Notes under the pieces: generated by a model | The model's input: only the letters and a program-made list of their open reading frames with translations | Told to the model about the DNA's origin: nothing | The model's database searches: none | Assembly: GCA_947441745.1 (NCBI GenBank) | Contig: CANEUJ010000041.1 | Location: 1 to 12,021 of the forward strand | Source of the DNA: Neisseriaceae bacterium | GTDB lineage: Bacteria > Pseudomonadota > Gammaproteobacteria > Burkholderiales > UBA11063 | Reading direction: 5' to 3' | DNA: 12,021 bases | Shown: in pieces, positions 1 through 7,461 of the stretch | How the letters are laid out: each line of letters starts with the position of its first letter | Numbering within the stretch: the stretch's first letter is position 1 | Program-made: the position numbers and the translations under genes

Positions 1-60
1 AAACAGCAGAATCCGTAAGTCGAGGATGACGAACGAAAAAATATAAATATATTGCCGAGA
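1..60. other. Gene-free window edge downstream of the MAPEG gene
   Basis: No reading frame of interest is seen here. Bases 18-31 contain GTCGAGGATGACGA. ATCC (11-14) and GGAT (25-28) form a short inverted pair, followed by GAC. The GGATGAC ending resembles the end of the palindromic repeats at 455-542 (GGGATGAC), so this could be a diverged or different REP-like element. The arms are only 4 bp, so the call is weak. No intrinsic terminator for the MAPEG gene is visible. Confidence 0.3.
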
Positions 61-426
61 CTATATAAAAAACAGTGAGAGACTTAAAACAATACCAATA
101 AACCATACTAAACTACGTAGAGCTGGTTTATCAAAAATATATAAAATACTATAAACTATCCGAATAATTATAATTAATGCCAATATGATATTAAGTAACC
201 CAACAGGTGCATTATGAAGTACTGCAAAAACAACTCCAGCTATAAATAATGGTAATGCTTCAAACTGATTAGCTTGTGCAAAATTAGCCCTTTGACGCCA
301 TCCAGTTAATTTAGCTAATGCAACTCGAGGTACATGATTATTAAACCCACCTTTACCACCAAATTTCGCTAACCCAGCTAAAACATATGGCAAGAAACAC
401 ATTATAATTATACTTGTAATCATCAT
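61..426 (-). CDS. MAPEG-family integral membrane protein
   Basis: A 121-aa, very hydrophobic protein of the MAPEG family (membrane-associated proteins in eicosanoid and glutathione metabolism). Bacterial members are small inner-membrane proteins, mostly uncharacterised, some with glutathione transferase or peroxidase activity. Four membrane segments are apparent at about residues 1-20, 54-71, 74-97 and 103-121. The family signature is visible: NNHVPR (29-34), then RANFAQANQFEALPLFIA (46-63), which matches the usual RA..A..N..E.LPLF pattern leading into the second helix. The ATG at 426 has AGGA seven bases upstream; a second in-frame ATG follows immediately. The length is slightly short of the usual 125-150 aa, and the protein ends within the last helix. 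It lies 119 bp downstream of mraY on the same strand, separated by two palindromic repeats, and has no obvious wall-synthesis role. No promoter of its own was recognised. The family call is fairly secure; the substrate is unknown. Confidence 0.85.
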   Translation of the reverse strand: MMITSIIIMCFLPYVLAGLAKFGGKGGFNNHVPRVALAKLTGWRQRANFAQANQFEALPLFIAGVVFAVLHNAPVGLLNIILALIIIIRIVYSILYIFDKPALRSLVWFIGIVLSLSLFFI

Positions 427-454
427 TTTTTTCCTAAATAAAAATTATTGAATT

Positions 455-542
455 TTAGGTTTATGGATCCCATCCTTCGATGGGATGACAAACACCTATT
501 TAGGTTTATGGATCCCATCCTTCAATGGGATGACAAACACCT
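455..542. repeat. Tandem pair of 43-bp palindromic (REP/dRS3-like) repeats
   Basis: Two copies of a 43-bp sequence lie at 455-497 and 500-542 with a period of 45 bp, and I see one mismatch between them (G479 versus A524). Each holds a stem-loop. In copy 1, ATCCCATC (467-474) and GATGGGAT (479-486) form perfect 8-bp arms around a CTTC loop. In copy 2 the second arm starts AATGGGAT, losing one pair. Flanking TAGGTTT and AAACACCTA extend the symmetry with a one-base bulge. The overall pattern (GGATCCC...GGGATGAC) is like the dispersed intergenic palindromes common in proteobacteria, such as Neisseria dRS3 or REP elements; that resemblance is from memory. No T-run follows the stem on either strand, so this is not a canonical intrinsic terminator. 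Confidence 0.85.
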
Positions 543-545
543 GTA

Positions 546-1631
546 TTATCTTAATTTAATAGTTGATAAACTAATTAGTAAAAGTATAATACTAATAATC
601 CAGAATCTGACAACTACTTGGTTTTCTTTCCAACCTTTAATTTCAAAATGATGGTGTACTGGTGCCATCAAAAAAATTCGTTTTTTACGGAGTTTATATG
701 AAGCAACTTGAAGTATTACTGATATTGCTTCAAATACAAATAAGCCACCCATGATAGCAAAAGCAGCTTCTTGACGCACAATAATAGCCATCGTTCCAAG
801 TGTTGCACCTATTGATAACGCCCCAACATCTCCCATAAACACTTCTGCTGGATAAGCATTAAACCACAAAAAACCTAATGTAGAACCAACCAAAGCACCA
901 CAAAAAACAACCAACTCATGACTTCCTGGGATATGTGGTAATAATAGATAATTTGCAAATATCTTATTCCCTGCAATATAAGCAAAAACTCCAATCCCCA
1001 TAGCAACAGTGATTATTGGAAAAGACACCAACCCATCCAATCCATCAGTCAAGTTAACAGAGTTTGAACTTCCAACTAAGACAAAATATGTAACTACAAA
1101 AAAACCTACAATACCAAATGGATTAGTAATTGCTTTAAAAAATGGAACCACTATTTCGGTAGTATTAGGTAATTTAATTACATACAATAAAACCACAGCA
1201 ACTATTAAGGAAATTAAAGTTTGCAAAATCATTTTTGTACGTGCTGACATTCCTTTAGGATCTTTGTAGACAATTTTTTTGTAATCATCAATAAAACCAA
1301 TTCCACCAGTACTAATTAATACAAATAACAACAACCAGATATATGGATTTGTTAGATCTGCAAATAATAAAGTAGTAACAGTTACTGATAATATAATTAA
1401 CACCCCACCCATAGTTGGAGTACCCGTCTTTATCAAATGAGTTTGTGGGCCATCATTTCTAACTGTTTGACCAACCTTTAGCGAAATTAACCAATTTATA
1501 ACTTTTTTACCGACAAATATTGAAAAAAACAATGAGACTAAACATGAGGATAAAGCACGAAAAGATATGTAGTCAAAAACCCTAAAGCCACCAATTACAT
1601 TAGTAAGCATATGTGTTAGAAATAATAACAT
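546..1631 (-). CDS. mraY: Phospho-N-acetylmuramoyl-pentapeptide transferase (MraY)
   Basis: Inner-membrane enzyme that transfers phospho-MurNAc-pentapeptide from UDP to undecaprenyl phosphate, giving lipid I. The protein has 361 aa, the normal length, with about ten membrane helices. Diagnostic motifs are present: the DDYKK region with paired aspartates D115 and D116, NLTDGLDG (193-200) with the catalytic-region D196 and D199, FMGDVG (265-270) with D268, and the HHH cluster at 326-328 after MAP. The N-terminal VRNDGPQTHLIKTGTPTMGG (57-76) and the C-terminal VVVRFWIISIILLLISLSTI (339-358) read as a betaproteobacterial MraY. The ATG at 1631 has AGGTG eight bases upstream, which overlaps the murF stop codon, so the two genes are probably coupled; the spacing is 9 bp. 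It is the last dcw gene here: murD and ftsW do not follow. Confidence 0.98.
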   Translation of the reverse strand: MLLFLTHMLTNVIGGFRVFDYISFRALSSCLVSLFFSIFVGKKVINWLISLKVGQTVRNDGPQTHLIKTGTPTMGGVLIILSVTVTTLLFADLTNPYIWLLLFVLISTGGIGFIDDYKKIVYKDPKGMSARTKMILQTLISLIVAVVLLYVIKLPNTTEIVVPFFKAITNPFGIVGFFVVTYFVLVGSSNSVNLTDGLDGLVSFPIITVAMGIGVFAYIAGNKIFANYLLLPHIPGSHELVVFCGALVGSTLGFLWFNAYPAEVFMGDVGALSIGATLGTMAIIVRQEAAFAIMGGLFVFEAISVILQVASYKLRKKRIFLMAPVHHHFEIKGWKENQVVVRFWIISIILLLISLSTIKLR

Positions 1632-1640
1632 TTATTACAC

Positions 1641-3002
1641 CTATTTAACTATTTTAGAAACAAAACTAGCCAAATTCATAGAATTAGACCCCTTAACTAG
1701 TAAAGTAGCAGACGCTGGCAAATGCTCAAAACAATATTTTACTATATCTTCTATACAGCAAAAATGCATTTTAGCACCCTTAAATACAGAATATGTGATT
1801 TTAGATTCTTCCCCATAACTTAGCAAACACTCTATACCATTTTTTGTGGCAAAATCTGCAACCTCAGCATGAGAGTCTTTAGAAAACTCCCCAAGCTCCG
1901 CCAGGTCAGCAAAAACAAACCAATGAGGCTTAGGTAAATCTTTTATAGCTAAAATTGCTGCCTTTACCGAATCTGGATTAGCATTATAACTATCATCTAT
2001 TATTAAAGCACCATTAAATGCATTTTTTCTTTCCAAACGTCCTTTATATCCAGTATAATTATTTATACCATATTGAATATTTTTGGCACTACAATGAAGA
2101 GCTATTGCAAGGGTTGCTGCTGTCATAGCATTTAATTTATTATGCTCACCCAAAACCTTTAACTCACAATTAATTTCCCCAAGAACTCCATCAAGGGTAA
2201 ATTTGCTACCAGTATCATTATACTTAATATAACAAATACTTCCAGGCTTACCAAAAAATATATTTTTACCTGGATGGTTCTGCCATAAGTTTTGGTATGG
2301 AGAGCTTTGATTAATATATGCTTCTCCATCATCCATTAATCCACTAAAAATTTCACCTTTGGCTTTTGCAATATCTTCCAAATCATTAAAATTACCAGCA
2401 TGTGCCAACATTATATTATTGATAGTTGCAATATTTGGTTTGACTATATTAGATAAATATATCAGCTCCCCACTATGGTTCATCCCCATTTCTATAATTG
2501 CAACTTTATGTTTTGGTTTAATCTTAAGAAGCGTTAATGGCATACCAATATGATTATTTAAGTTACCCTCTGTTGCTAAAACATTACCAACGCCAAATTC
2601 ACTTTCACAAATTGAATTAAGCATCTCTTTAACAGTTGTTTTTCCATTACTACCAGTAATTCCAACAATAGGTATAGTAAGAGTATTACGATACCTTTTG
2701 GCAAGTAAACCTAGAGCCTTAATAGTATCATCAACTAATATTAAGTTTGGAAGCTCTTTAAAGCTAGATAAAGACGATTCATAATAGGCTTTATTAATCA
2801 AAGCTCCAGCCTTGAGTTTGGATATCACATTAGCTACAAAATCATGTCCATCACTTTTATCTCCCTTTATGGCAACTAATAAGGAGCCGTCTCTAGCTAT
2901 TCGACTATCACTTACCACATTATCAATAAATAGCGACGAATCAGAGCCAACACTCAGAATGCCACCAGACATCAATGCTATCTCTTTTAAGGTTGAATTC
3001 AT
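1641..3002 (-). CDS. murF: UDP-N-acetylmuramoyl-tripeptide--D-alanyl-D-alanine ligase (MurF)
   Basis: Cytoplasmic ATP-dependent Mur ligase that adds the D-Ala-D-Ala dipeptide to UDP-MurNAc-tripeptide, finishing the pentapeptide that MraY uses. The protein has 453 aa, normal for the family. The N-terminal UDP-substrate domain contains DSRIARDGSLLVAIKG (32-47). The ATP-binding loop is GITGSNGKTT (114-123) with K121. The central domain carries EGNLNNHIG (145-153), EMGMNHSGE (171-179) and GEHNKLNA (285-292). The C-terminal domain has DDSYNANPDS (336-345), typical of MurF rather than MurC, D or E, and LVKGSNSM (435-442). The ATG at 3002 has AGGAT about nine bases upstream, within the end of murE; the intergenic gap is 6 bp. 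It lies between murE and mraY in the standard order. Confidence 0.97.
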   Translation of the reverse strand: MNSTLKEIALMSGGILSVGSDSSLFIDNVVSDSRIARDGSLLVAIKGDKSDGHDFVANVISKLKAGALINKAYYESSLSSFKELPNLILVDDTIKALGLLAKRYRNTLTIPIVGITGSNGKTTVKEMLNSICESEFGVGNVLATEGNLNNHIGMPLTLLKIKPKHKVAIIEMGMNHSGELIYLSNIVKPNIATINNIMLAHAGNFNDLEDIAKAKGEIFSGLMDDGEAYINQSSPYQNLWQNHPGKNIFFGKPGSICYIKYNDTGSKFTLDGVLGEINCELKVLGEHNKLNAMTAATLAIALHCSAKNIQYGINNYTGYKGRLERKNAFNGALIIDDSYNANPDSVKAAILAIKDLPKPHWFVFADLAELGEFSKDSHAEVADFATKNGIECLLSYGEESKITYSVFKGAKMHFCCIEDIVKYCFEHLPASATLLVKGSNSMNLASFVSKIVK

Positions 3003-3008
3003 ATGTAA

Positions 3009-4475
3009 CTATCCTAGTATTTTAGAAGTTAGACATTTGTTGGCTACATCAAAATCAGAAAATGGTGATTTTACCCCATTAATTTCCTGATAAGTTTCAT
3101 GTCCTTTACCTGCAATTAGGATTACATCTCCTAATTGTGCAATTTTTATTGCGTATTCTATAGCTGACGCTCTATCTTGAATTAATATAAAATTATCATT
3201 TTTTATACCAGAGGCAATTTGTTTAATAATTTCATCTGGATCTTCAAAACGTGGATTATCTGAAGTTACAATAACATAATCTGCTATTTTACTTGCTAGA
3301 TTACCCATTATGGAGCGTTTACTGCTATCACGATTACCACCACAACCAAATACACAGTATAATTTACCAATATTTTCAACCGCCTTTAGAGTATTTAGAG
3401 CATTTAAAAGCGAATCTGGAGTATGAGAAAAATCAACCACCACTAAAGGTTGTCCGACAACAGATACCATATCCATACGTCCACAAACTGGAGTTATTTT
3501 ATTTAATAAAAATGAAATCTGAGTTAAAGAATAACCATCAACAATTAAAGCTCCAGCAACAGCTAATATATTATATATATTAAATAGCCCAATAACAGAT
3601 ACCTTAGTTAGCACAACTTCATTATTATAGCTTAGGTTAAACTTCATTCCAGATAGATCAATAATAATATCACTTGCCCTAAGAGTTCCATTATTAATCC
3701 CATAATCAATTAGTCGTAGTCCTCGATCTTGTAATTCCTCAAATAATCTTTTACCATATTCATCGTCAATATTAATAATTGCATTAGTCAAATCATGCCA
3801 AAAAAATAAATCACGCTTTGCCTGATAATAACTCTCCATATCGTGATGATAATCCAGATGATCCAAAGTAAGATTAGTAAATATAGCTGTAGTGTATTTA
3901 ATGCCATTAACTCGCCCCTGGTGTAAGGAATGAGACGATACTTCCATAGTCAATACATCGATATTTTTCTTGGTAAAATCACAGATTAACTGCTGTAATT
4001 TTAGTGGATCTGGAGTAGTTGCATTATTATAAGTAGTATCAGGATAAACCCCTGCACCTGTAGTACCTATAATTCCAGCTTTTTTAGCATTTATAGTATA
4101 TACTTGTGAAATCCAAGTAGCAATAGATGTTTTGCCATTAGTGCCAGTTACACCAATTACTTTTTCTAAGTGATTATTATGCTTTATACTAGCTAATAGT
4201 CCCACATAATGCTTTAGATTGTGAATACCTTTATTAGGTATAGGGTAATTAAAATCAATACCTTTTTCCCATAGGATAAATTTAGCACCTTTTTTAATAG
4301 CCTCTGGAATAAAATCCCTCCCATCAACGCTAACACCAGGATATGCACAGAAAATACTATTAGTACTGACATGCCTACTATCAAAATATAAATCACAAGT
4401 GTAAAGTAAAGAACCCAATTCTTTAACTAACTGATCTAGTATAGTTTGACTAGTTTCACTATTTTCACTAAACAC
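3009..4475 (-). CDS. murE: UDP-N-acetylmuramoyl-L-alanyl-D-glutamate--2,6-diaminopimelate ligase (MurE)
   Basis: Cytoplasmic Mur ligase that adds the third stem-peptide residue. The DNPR motif at 406-409, followed by FEDP, marks meso-diaminopimelate rather than lysine as the substrate. The protein has 488 aa, normal length. Visible elements are DSRHVSTNSIFCAYPG (32-47) in the N-terminal domain, the ATP loop GVTGTNGKTS (108-117) with K115, TTPDP (153-157), EVSSHSLHQGRV (178-189), TNLTLDHLDYH (200-210), the expected carbamylated lysine K220 in YYQAKRDLF, and GKGHE (456-460). The start is GTG at 4475. An in-frame TAG lies four codons upstream and AGGGGG sits a few bases before the GTG, so this start is well supported. 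It is separated from ftsI by 84 bp, the only sizeable gap in the cluster, and that gap holds an inverted repeat. Confidence 0.97.
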   Translation of the reverse strand: MFSENSETSQTILDQLVKELGSLLYTCDLYFDSRHVSTNSIFCAYPGVSVDGRDFIPEAIKKGAKFILWEKGIDFNYPIPNKGIHNLKHYVGLLASIKHNNHLEKVIGVTGTNGKTSIATWISQVYTINAKKAGIIGTTGAGVYPDTTYNNATTPDPLKLQQLICDFTKKNIDVLTMEVSSHSLHQGRVNGIKYTTAIFTNLTLDHLDYHHDMESYYQAKRDLFFWHDLTNAIINIDDEYGKRLFEELQDRGLRLIDYGINNGTLRASDIIIDLSGMKFNLSYNNEVVLTKVSVIGLFNIYNILAVAGALIVDGYSLTQISFLLNKITPVCGRMDMVSVVGQPLVVVDFSHTPDSLLNALNTLKAVENIGKLYCVFGCGGNRDSSKRSIMGNLASKIADYVIVTSDNPRFEDPDEIIKQIASGIKNDNFILIQDRASAIEYAIKIAQLGDVILIAGKGHETYQEINGVKSPFSDFDVANKCLTSKILG

Positions 4476-4496
4476 ACTATCCCCCTACCCCAGAGT

Positions 4497-4539
4497 GCTT
4501 CGACTACAAAACATTTGCGTAGTATATTGTAACCGAAGC
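4497..4539 (-). other. Intercistronic stem-loop between ftsI and murE
   Basis: Read on the minus strand, GCTTCGGTTAC (from 4539 to 4529) can pair along all 11 positions with GTAGTCGAAGC (from 4507 to 4497): nine Watson-Crick pairs and two G-U wobbles, with a 21-nt loop. Inside the loop, CTAC can pair instead with the GTAG of the 3' arm. The GCTTC of the 5' arm could also pair with GAAGC at 4551-4555, so mutually exclusive folds are possible. No U-run follows; the stem is followed by the GGGG-rich murE ribosome-binding site. A terminator is therefore unlikely; mRNA processing, stability or translation control of murE are possibilities. The structure is inferred by eye only. Confidence 0.5.
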
Positions 4540-4559
4540 TAAATCTAGAAGCTTCAAGT

Positions 4560-6290
4560 TTATTGACGGTCTGGATGCACGCCTAAAAGATGTAATGTTG
4601 GCCCTGCTATTTGGCTAAATACTGGAGCTGCAACTGCCGCACCATAGTATGAAGTTTTTGGAGACTCAACCATCACTGCAACTATAATTTTTGGATTCAC
4701 AGCTGGAGCAAAACCTACAAATGATGCTATATGATCATGATTACTATAATGTCCATTAACAATCTTTTGAGCTGTGCCTGTCTTACCACCAGTTGTATAA
4801 TCAGCTAACTGTGCATTTTGCCCAGTACCTCTAACGGTGTTTTTTGCTAATATATCACGAACCAGGTCAGCTGTTTTAGGTTTGATTACTTGTTGACATT
4901 GTAATTTAGCCAAGCCATCTTGCTTATAAAAACTAACTGGTAAAACACATCCTTCATTAGTAAACTCTGTATAAGCATGAGCCATTTGTAATAAGCTAAC
5001 TGAAACTCCATAACCAAATGAATTCAGTGCTTGATCGATAGGGTGCCATTTTTTCCAGTTTAATAAAAGACCATTTGTCTCACCTGGAAATCCAGTATTT
5101 AGTTTTGCACCTAAGCCAACACTACGATAATAGTTATACAAAACTTCAGGCTGATATTTAAGAGCTATTTTTGAAGTACCAATATCCGATGAACGAATTA
5201 ATACATCTTCTACACTTAATTGAGAGAATGGTTCGTCATCTTTGATTAATTTTGGCCCAACGGAATATGGATGAGTATTAATAATTGTTTGTGGCGTAAC
5301 TAAGTTATCATCCAAAGCTTTGGCTATAACTATTGGTTTCATAATAGATCCTGGATCATAAACATTGGTTATAGCACGATTTTTTAGCATATCTTGACTA
5401 ACACCATTACGATTATTTGGATTATATGTTGGGTAATTAACCATAGATAACACTTCGCCAGTTTTAGCATTTAGTACAACGGCAGACCCAGCCTTCGCAT
5501 GAACTTTTTCTACTTGAGTTTTAACTGCATCATATGCAATGTATTGAATTCGATTATCAATTGATAGACTTACTGTTTGCCCATCTTCTGCAGTTTTAGC
5601 ATTTCCTAAATCTTCAACAACATTACCTTGTCTATCACGAATAATTTGATTAGAACCATCAGTACCAATTAGTTCTTTATTTTTAGCATATTCAATACCA
5701 TCAATTCCATGATCATCAACATTATTAAACCCAACCACATGGGCAGCTACCTCCCCATTTGGATAATAACGCTTAAATTCTTGAATGCTATAAATACCAT
5801 CAATATTTAAATCTTTTATCTTATTGGCTTGATCAGGACTAACTTCACGTTTTACGTACACAAATGTCTTATTTTTTTGGTTTAATTTTGTGTTTAAATC
5901 ATTTAATGACATATGCAGAATTGTAGCAATTTCCTTCAACTGTGAAGCAGATAGATTATCTAATTCCGAAGGATCAACCCAAATCGAATCAACCGGAGTA
6001 CTCACGGCTAATGGACTACCGTTTCTATCTACAATAGTACCACGCATAGCAATAACTTTAACTGTACGTTCAATGCGTGAACTCATTTGCTTTGCCAAAA
6101 ACAGCGTATTAAATGTATTCATATACACTAGGCGAAATATAATTAAACTAGTTAATATTAGGGCGATGAAATTTACCACTTTAATTCTACCAAACCCACT
6201 ATCTGCTACTGGAGTAGAATTACTACGACTTGAAAAACCAATACTAGATCTAGCATAAAGTTTTTGAATATCAGTATTTGCTATCATCAT
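4560..6290 (-). CDS. ftsI: Peptidoglycan D,D-transpeptidase FtsI (PBP3)
   Basis: Septal class B penicillin-binding protein, which crosslinks peptidoglycan at the division site in complex with FtsW and the FtsQLB proteins. The protein has 576 aa, normal length. A cytoplasmic tail of about 37 residues precedes one membrane anchor (about 38-57). The PBP dimerisation domain starts at RGTIVDRNGSPLA (83-95). The transpeptidase domain has the active-site PGSIMKP (313-319; S315 and K318) and KTG (503-505) in GGKTGTAQK. The second motif, normally SxN, reads SSD (367-369); the codon at 5184-5186 is GAT on the coding strand. ATG at 6290 overlaps the ftsL stop by 4 bp (ATGA), and GGGAG lies four bases upstream. 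A second in-frame ATG follows directly and could also serve. Identity is secure; the functional meaning of the Asp is not known. Confidence 0.97.
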   Translation of the reverse strand: MMIANTDIQKLYARSSIGFSSRSNSTPVADSGFGRIKVVNFIALILTSLIIFRLVYMNTFNTLFLAKQMSSRIERTVKVIAMRGTIVDRNGSPLAVSTPVDSIWVDPSELDNLSASQLKEIATILHMSLNDLNTKLNQKNKTFVYVKREVSPDQANKIKDLNIDGIYSIQEFKRYYPNGEVAAHVVGFNNVDDHGIDGIEYAKNKELIGTDGSNQIIRDRQGNVVEDLGNAKTAEDGQTVSLSIDNRIQYIAYDAVKTQVEKVHAKAGSAVVLNAKTGEVLSMVNYPTYNPNNRNGVSQDMLKNRAITNVYDPGSIMKPIVIAKALDDNLVTPQTIINTHPYSVGPKLIKDDEPFSQLSVEDVLIRSSDIGTSKIALKYQPEVLYNYYRSVGLGAKLNTGFPGETNGLLLNWKKWHPIDQALNSFGYGVSVSLLQMAHAYTEFTNEGCVLPVSFYKQDGLAKLQCQQVIKPKTADLVRDILAKNTVRGTGQNAQLADYTTGGKTGTAQKIVNGHYSNHDHIASFVGFAPAVNPKIIVAVMVESPKTSYYGAAVAAPVFSQIAGPTLHLLGVHPDRQ

Positions 6291-6547
6291 TTTACTCCCA
6301 TTATATGTGTTTTATCTGCTTGTACCAACCCAAGTTTATGCACCGCAAAATCTCGTAATACTAAACTAGATGAAAAAGTACCTTCCTCAAGCTCTAATTT
6401 AGTGTATTCTTTATCATAAAAATCCGCTTGATTCTTAAGTGTTGCTAATCTAGCTGAATCAATACGAGATTGAAATCTTTTATTTATCAATGTAAAAGCA
6501 GTAAATACAACCACTAGTAACAATAATAAATTAATAATCCTAATCAT
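6287..6547 (-). CDS. ftsL: Cell division protein FtsL
   Basis: A small 86-aa bitopic division protein, part of the FtsQLB complex that signals to FtsW and FtsI. It has a very short cytoplasmic N-terminus (MIRI), one membrane helix at about 4-21 rich in L, V and I, then a periplasmic helical, coiled-coil-prone segment (about 25-60, with QADFYDKEYTKLELEE). A C-terminal part containing FAVHKLGLVQAD follows, matching the A...LGM motif usual at the end of FtsL. Sequence similarity within this family is low, so position between rsmH and ftsI plus topology carry the call. The gene starts 3 bp after the rsmH stop and overlaps ftsI by 4 bp. The ribosome-binding site is weak (GGAAAAGA), suggesting translational coupling to rsmH. 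Confidence 0.93.
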   Translation of the reverse strand: MIRIINLLLLLVVVFTAFTLINKRFQSRIDSARLATLKNQADFYDKEYTKLELEEGTFSSSLVLRDFAVHKLGLVQADKTHIMGVK

Positions 6548-6550
6548 AAA

Positions 6551-7447
6551 CTATATCTTTTCCAAACACCTTAAAACCGCACTTCGACTACGGTTATTTT
6601 GTTCAGTTTCATATAATCCTGCTTTAACCTTTTTTGCTATAACCCGAAACTCTGGAGTAGCAACTTGCTTATTGATCCATTTTGGTAGCTTTTCCTCTAC
6701 CGAAAGTTCATTAAATTTGGTTTTAACTATTCTATCCTCTAGAGAGTGAAAGCTAATTACAACAATCCTTCCAAGTGCATTTAAACATTTTGGCACCGTA
6801 TCTAAAACCTGCTCCAAATCCCCAAGTTCATTATTAATAAAAATTCGTATTGCCTGAAAAGATCGTGTTGCTGGGTGTTGACCTTTTTCTATAAATGGCA
6901 TTCCATTACTAATTATCTTAGCAAGCTTGCTAGTTGTTGTTATAGCCTCTTCATTTCTTGCATTTATTATATTTTTGGCAATTTTTCTTGAGAATCTCTC
7001 CTCACCATAACGCCATAAAACATCCGCTAAAGTAGCTTCATCAACTGTGTTAATCCATTCATGAGCACTTTGACCTTTGGTATTATCCATTCTCATATCA
7101 AGAGTAGCTTCAAATCTATGACTAAATCCACGCTCTTTGGTATCTAATTGGGGGCTTGAAACACCCAAATCTAATAAAACCCCATCAACTTTATCAACTA
7201 TATGTTTGTCAATATTCGCAAAACTATCATGTATTAATGTCAATCGACTATCATTTATATTTTCTTGCCCATAGTTAATTGCCTCTATATCTTTATCAAA
7301 AGCCATTAAGCGACCACTGCTATTAAGTTTTGACAAAATCTCTTTAGTATGCCCACCTCGTCCAAAAGTACCATCTACATACAAACCCTCAGGTTTAATA
7401 TTTAATAAATTAACTGACTCTCTAAGCAAAACTGGGTAATGTAACAT
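6551..7447 (-). CDS. rsmH: 16S rRNA (cytosine(1402)-N4)-methyltransferase RsmH (MraW)
   Basis: S-adenosylmethionine-dependent enzyme that N4-methylates C1402 in the decoding site of 16S rRNA. The protein has 298 aa, slightly short of the usual 310-315. The N-terminus HYPVLLRE (3-10) is typical. The SAM-binding motif is VDGTFGRGGHT (24-34), followed by AFDKD (49-53). LLDLGVSSPQLD (91-102), RGFSHR (106-111), LDMRMD (116-121), ATRSFQAIRIFINNEL (193-208), ISFHSLEDRIVK (231-242) and NRSRSAVLR (285-293) are all hallmark RsmH segments. The ATG at 7447 lies 14 bp after the mraZ stop with only a weak GGTAG as ribosome-binding site. It shares the mraZ promoter. Confidence 0.97.
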   Translation of the reverse strand: MLHYPVLLRESVNLLNIKPEGLYVDGTFGRGGHTKEILSKLNSSGRLMAFDKDIEAINYGQENINDSRLTLIHDSFANIDKHIVDKVDGVLLDLGVSSPQLDTKERGFSHRFEATLDMRMDNTKGQSAHEWINTVDEATLADVLWRYGEERFSRKIAKNIINARNEEAITTTSKLAKIISNGMPFIEKGQHPATRSFQAIRIFINNELGDLEQVLDTVPKCLNALGRIVVISFHSLEDRIVKTKFNELSVEEKLPKWINKQVATPEFRVIAKKVKAGLYETEQNNRSRSAVLRCLEKI

Positions 7448-7461
7448 TTCTACCGTTCTTT

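Noticed and set aside
455..542. Intrinsic terminator for mraY
   Set aside because: The stems are strong but no T-run follows on the minus strand (the bases after the stem are CCATAAACC), so canonical Rho-independent termination is not supported.
448..651. Plus-strand 67-aa reading frame with an internal 15-residue repeat (FRFMDPIL.WDDKHL)
   Set aside because: It is a translation of the tandem palindromes, whose 45-bp period keeps the frame, and then runs antisense through the 3' end of mraY. No ribosome-binding site of note was seen.
4214..4396. Minus-strand 60-aa hydrophobic reading frame inside murE
   Set aside because: An alternative frame of the murE N-terminal domain; its hydrophobicity comes from AT-rich codons read out of frame.
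4497..4539. Terminator between ftsI and murE
   Set aside because: The stem is followed by G-rich sequence that forms the murE ribosome-binding site, not by a T-run, and murE would otherwise lack a visible promoter.
5890..6258. Plus-strand 122-aa reading frame inside ftsI
   Set aside because: Antisense shadow of the FtsI N-terminal region; ftsI is unambiguous.
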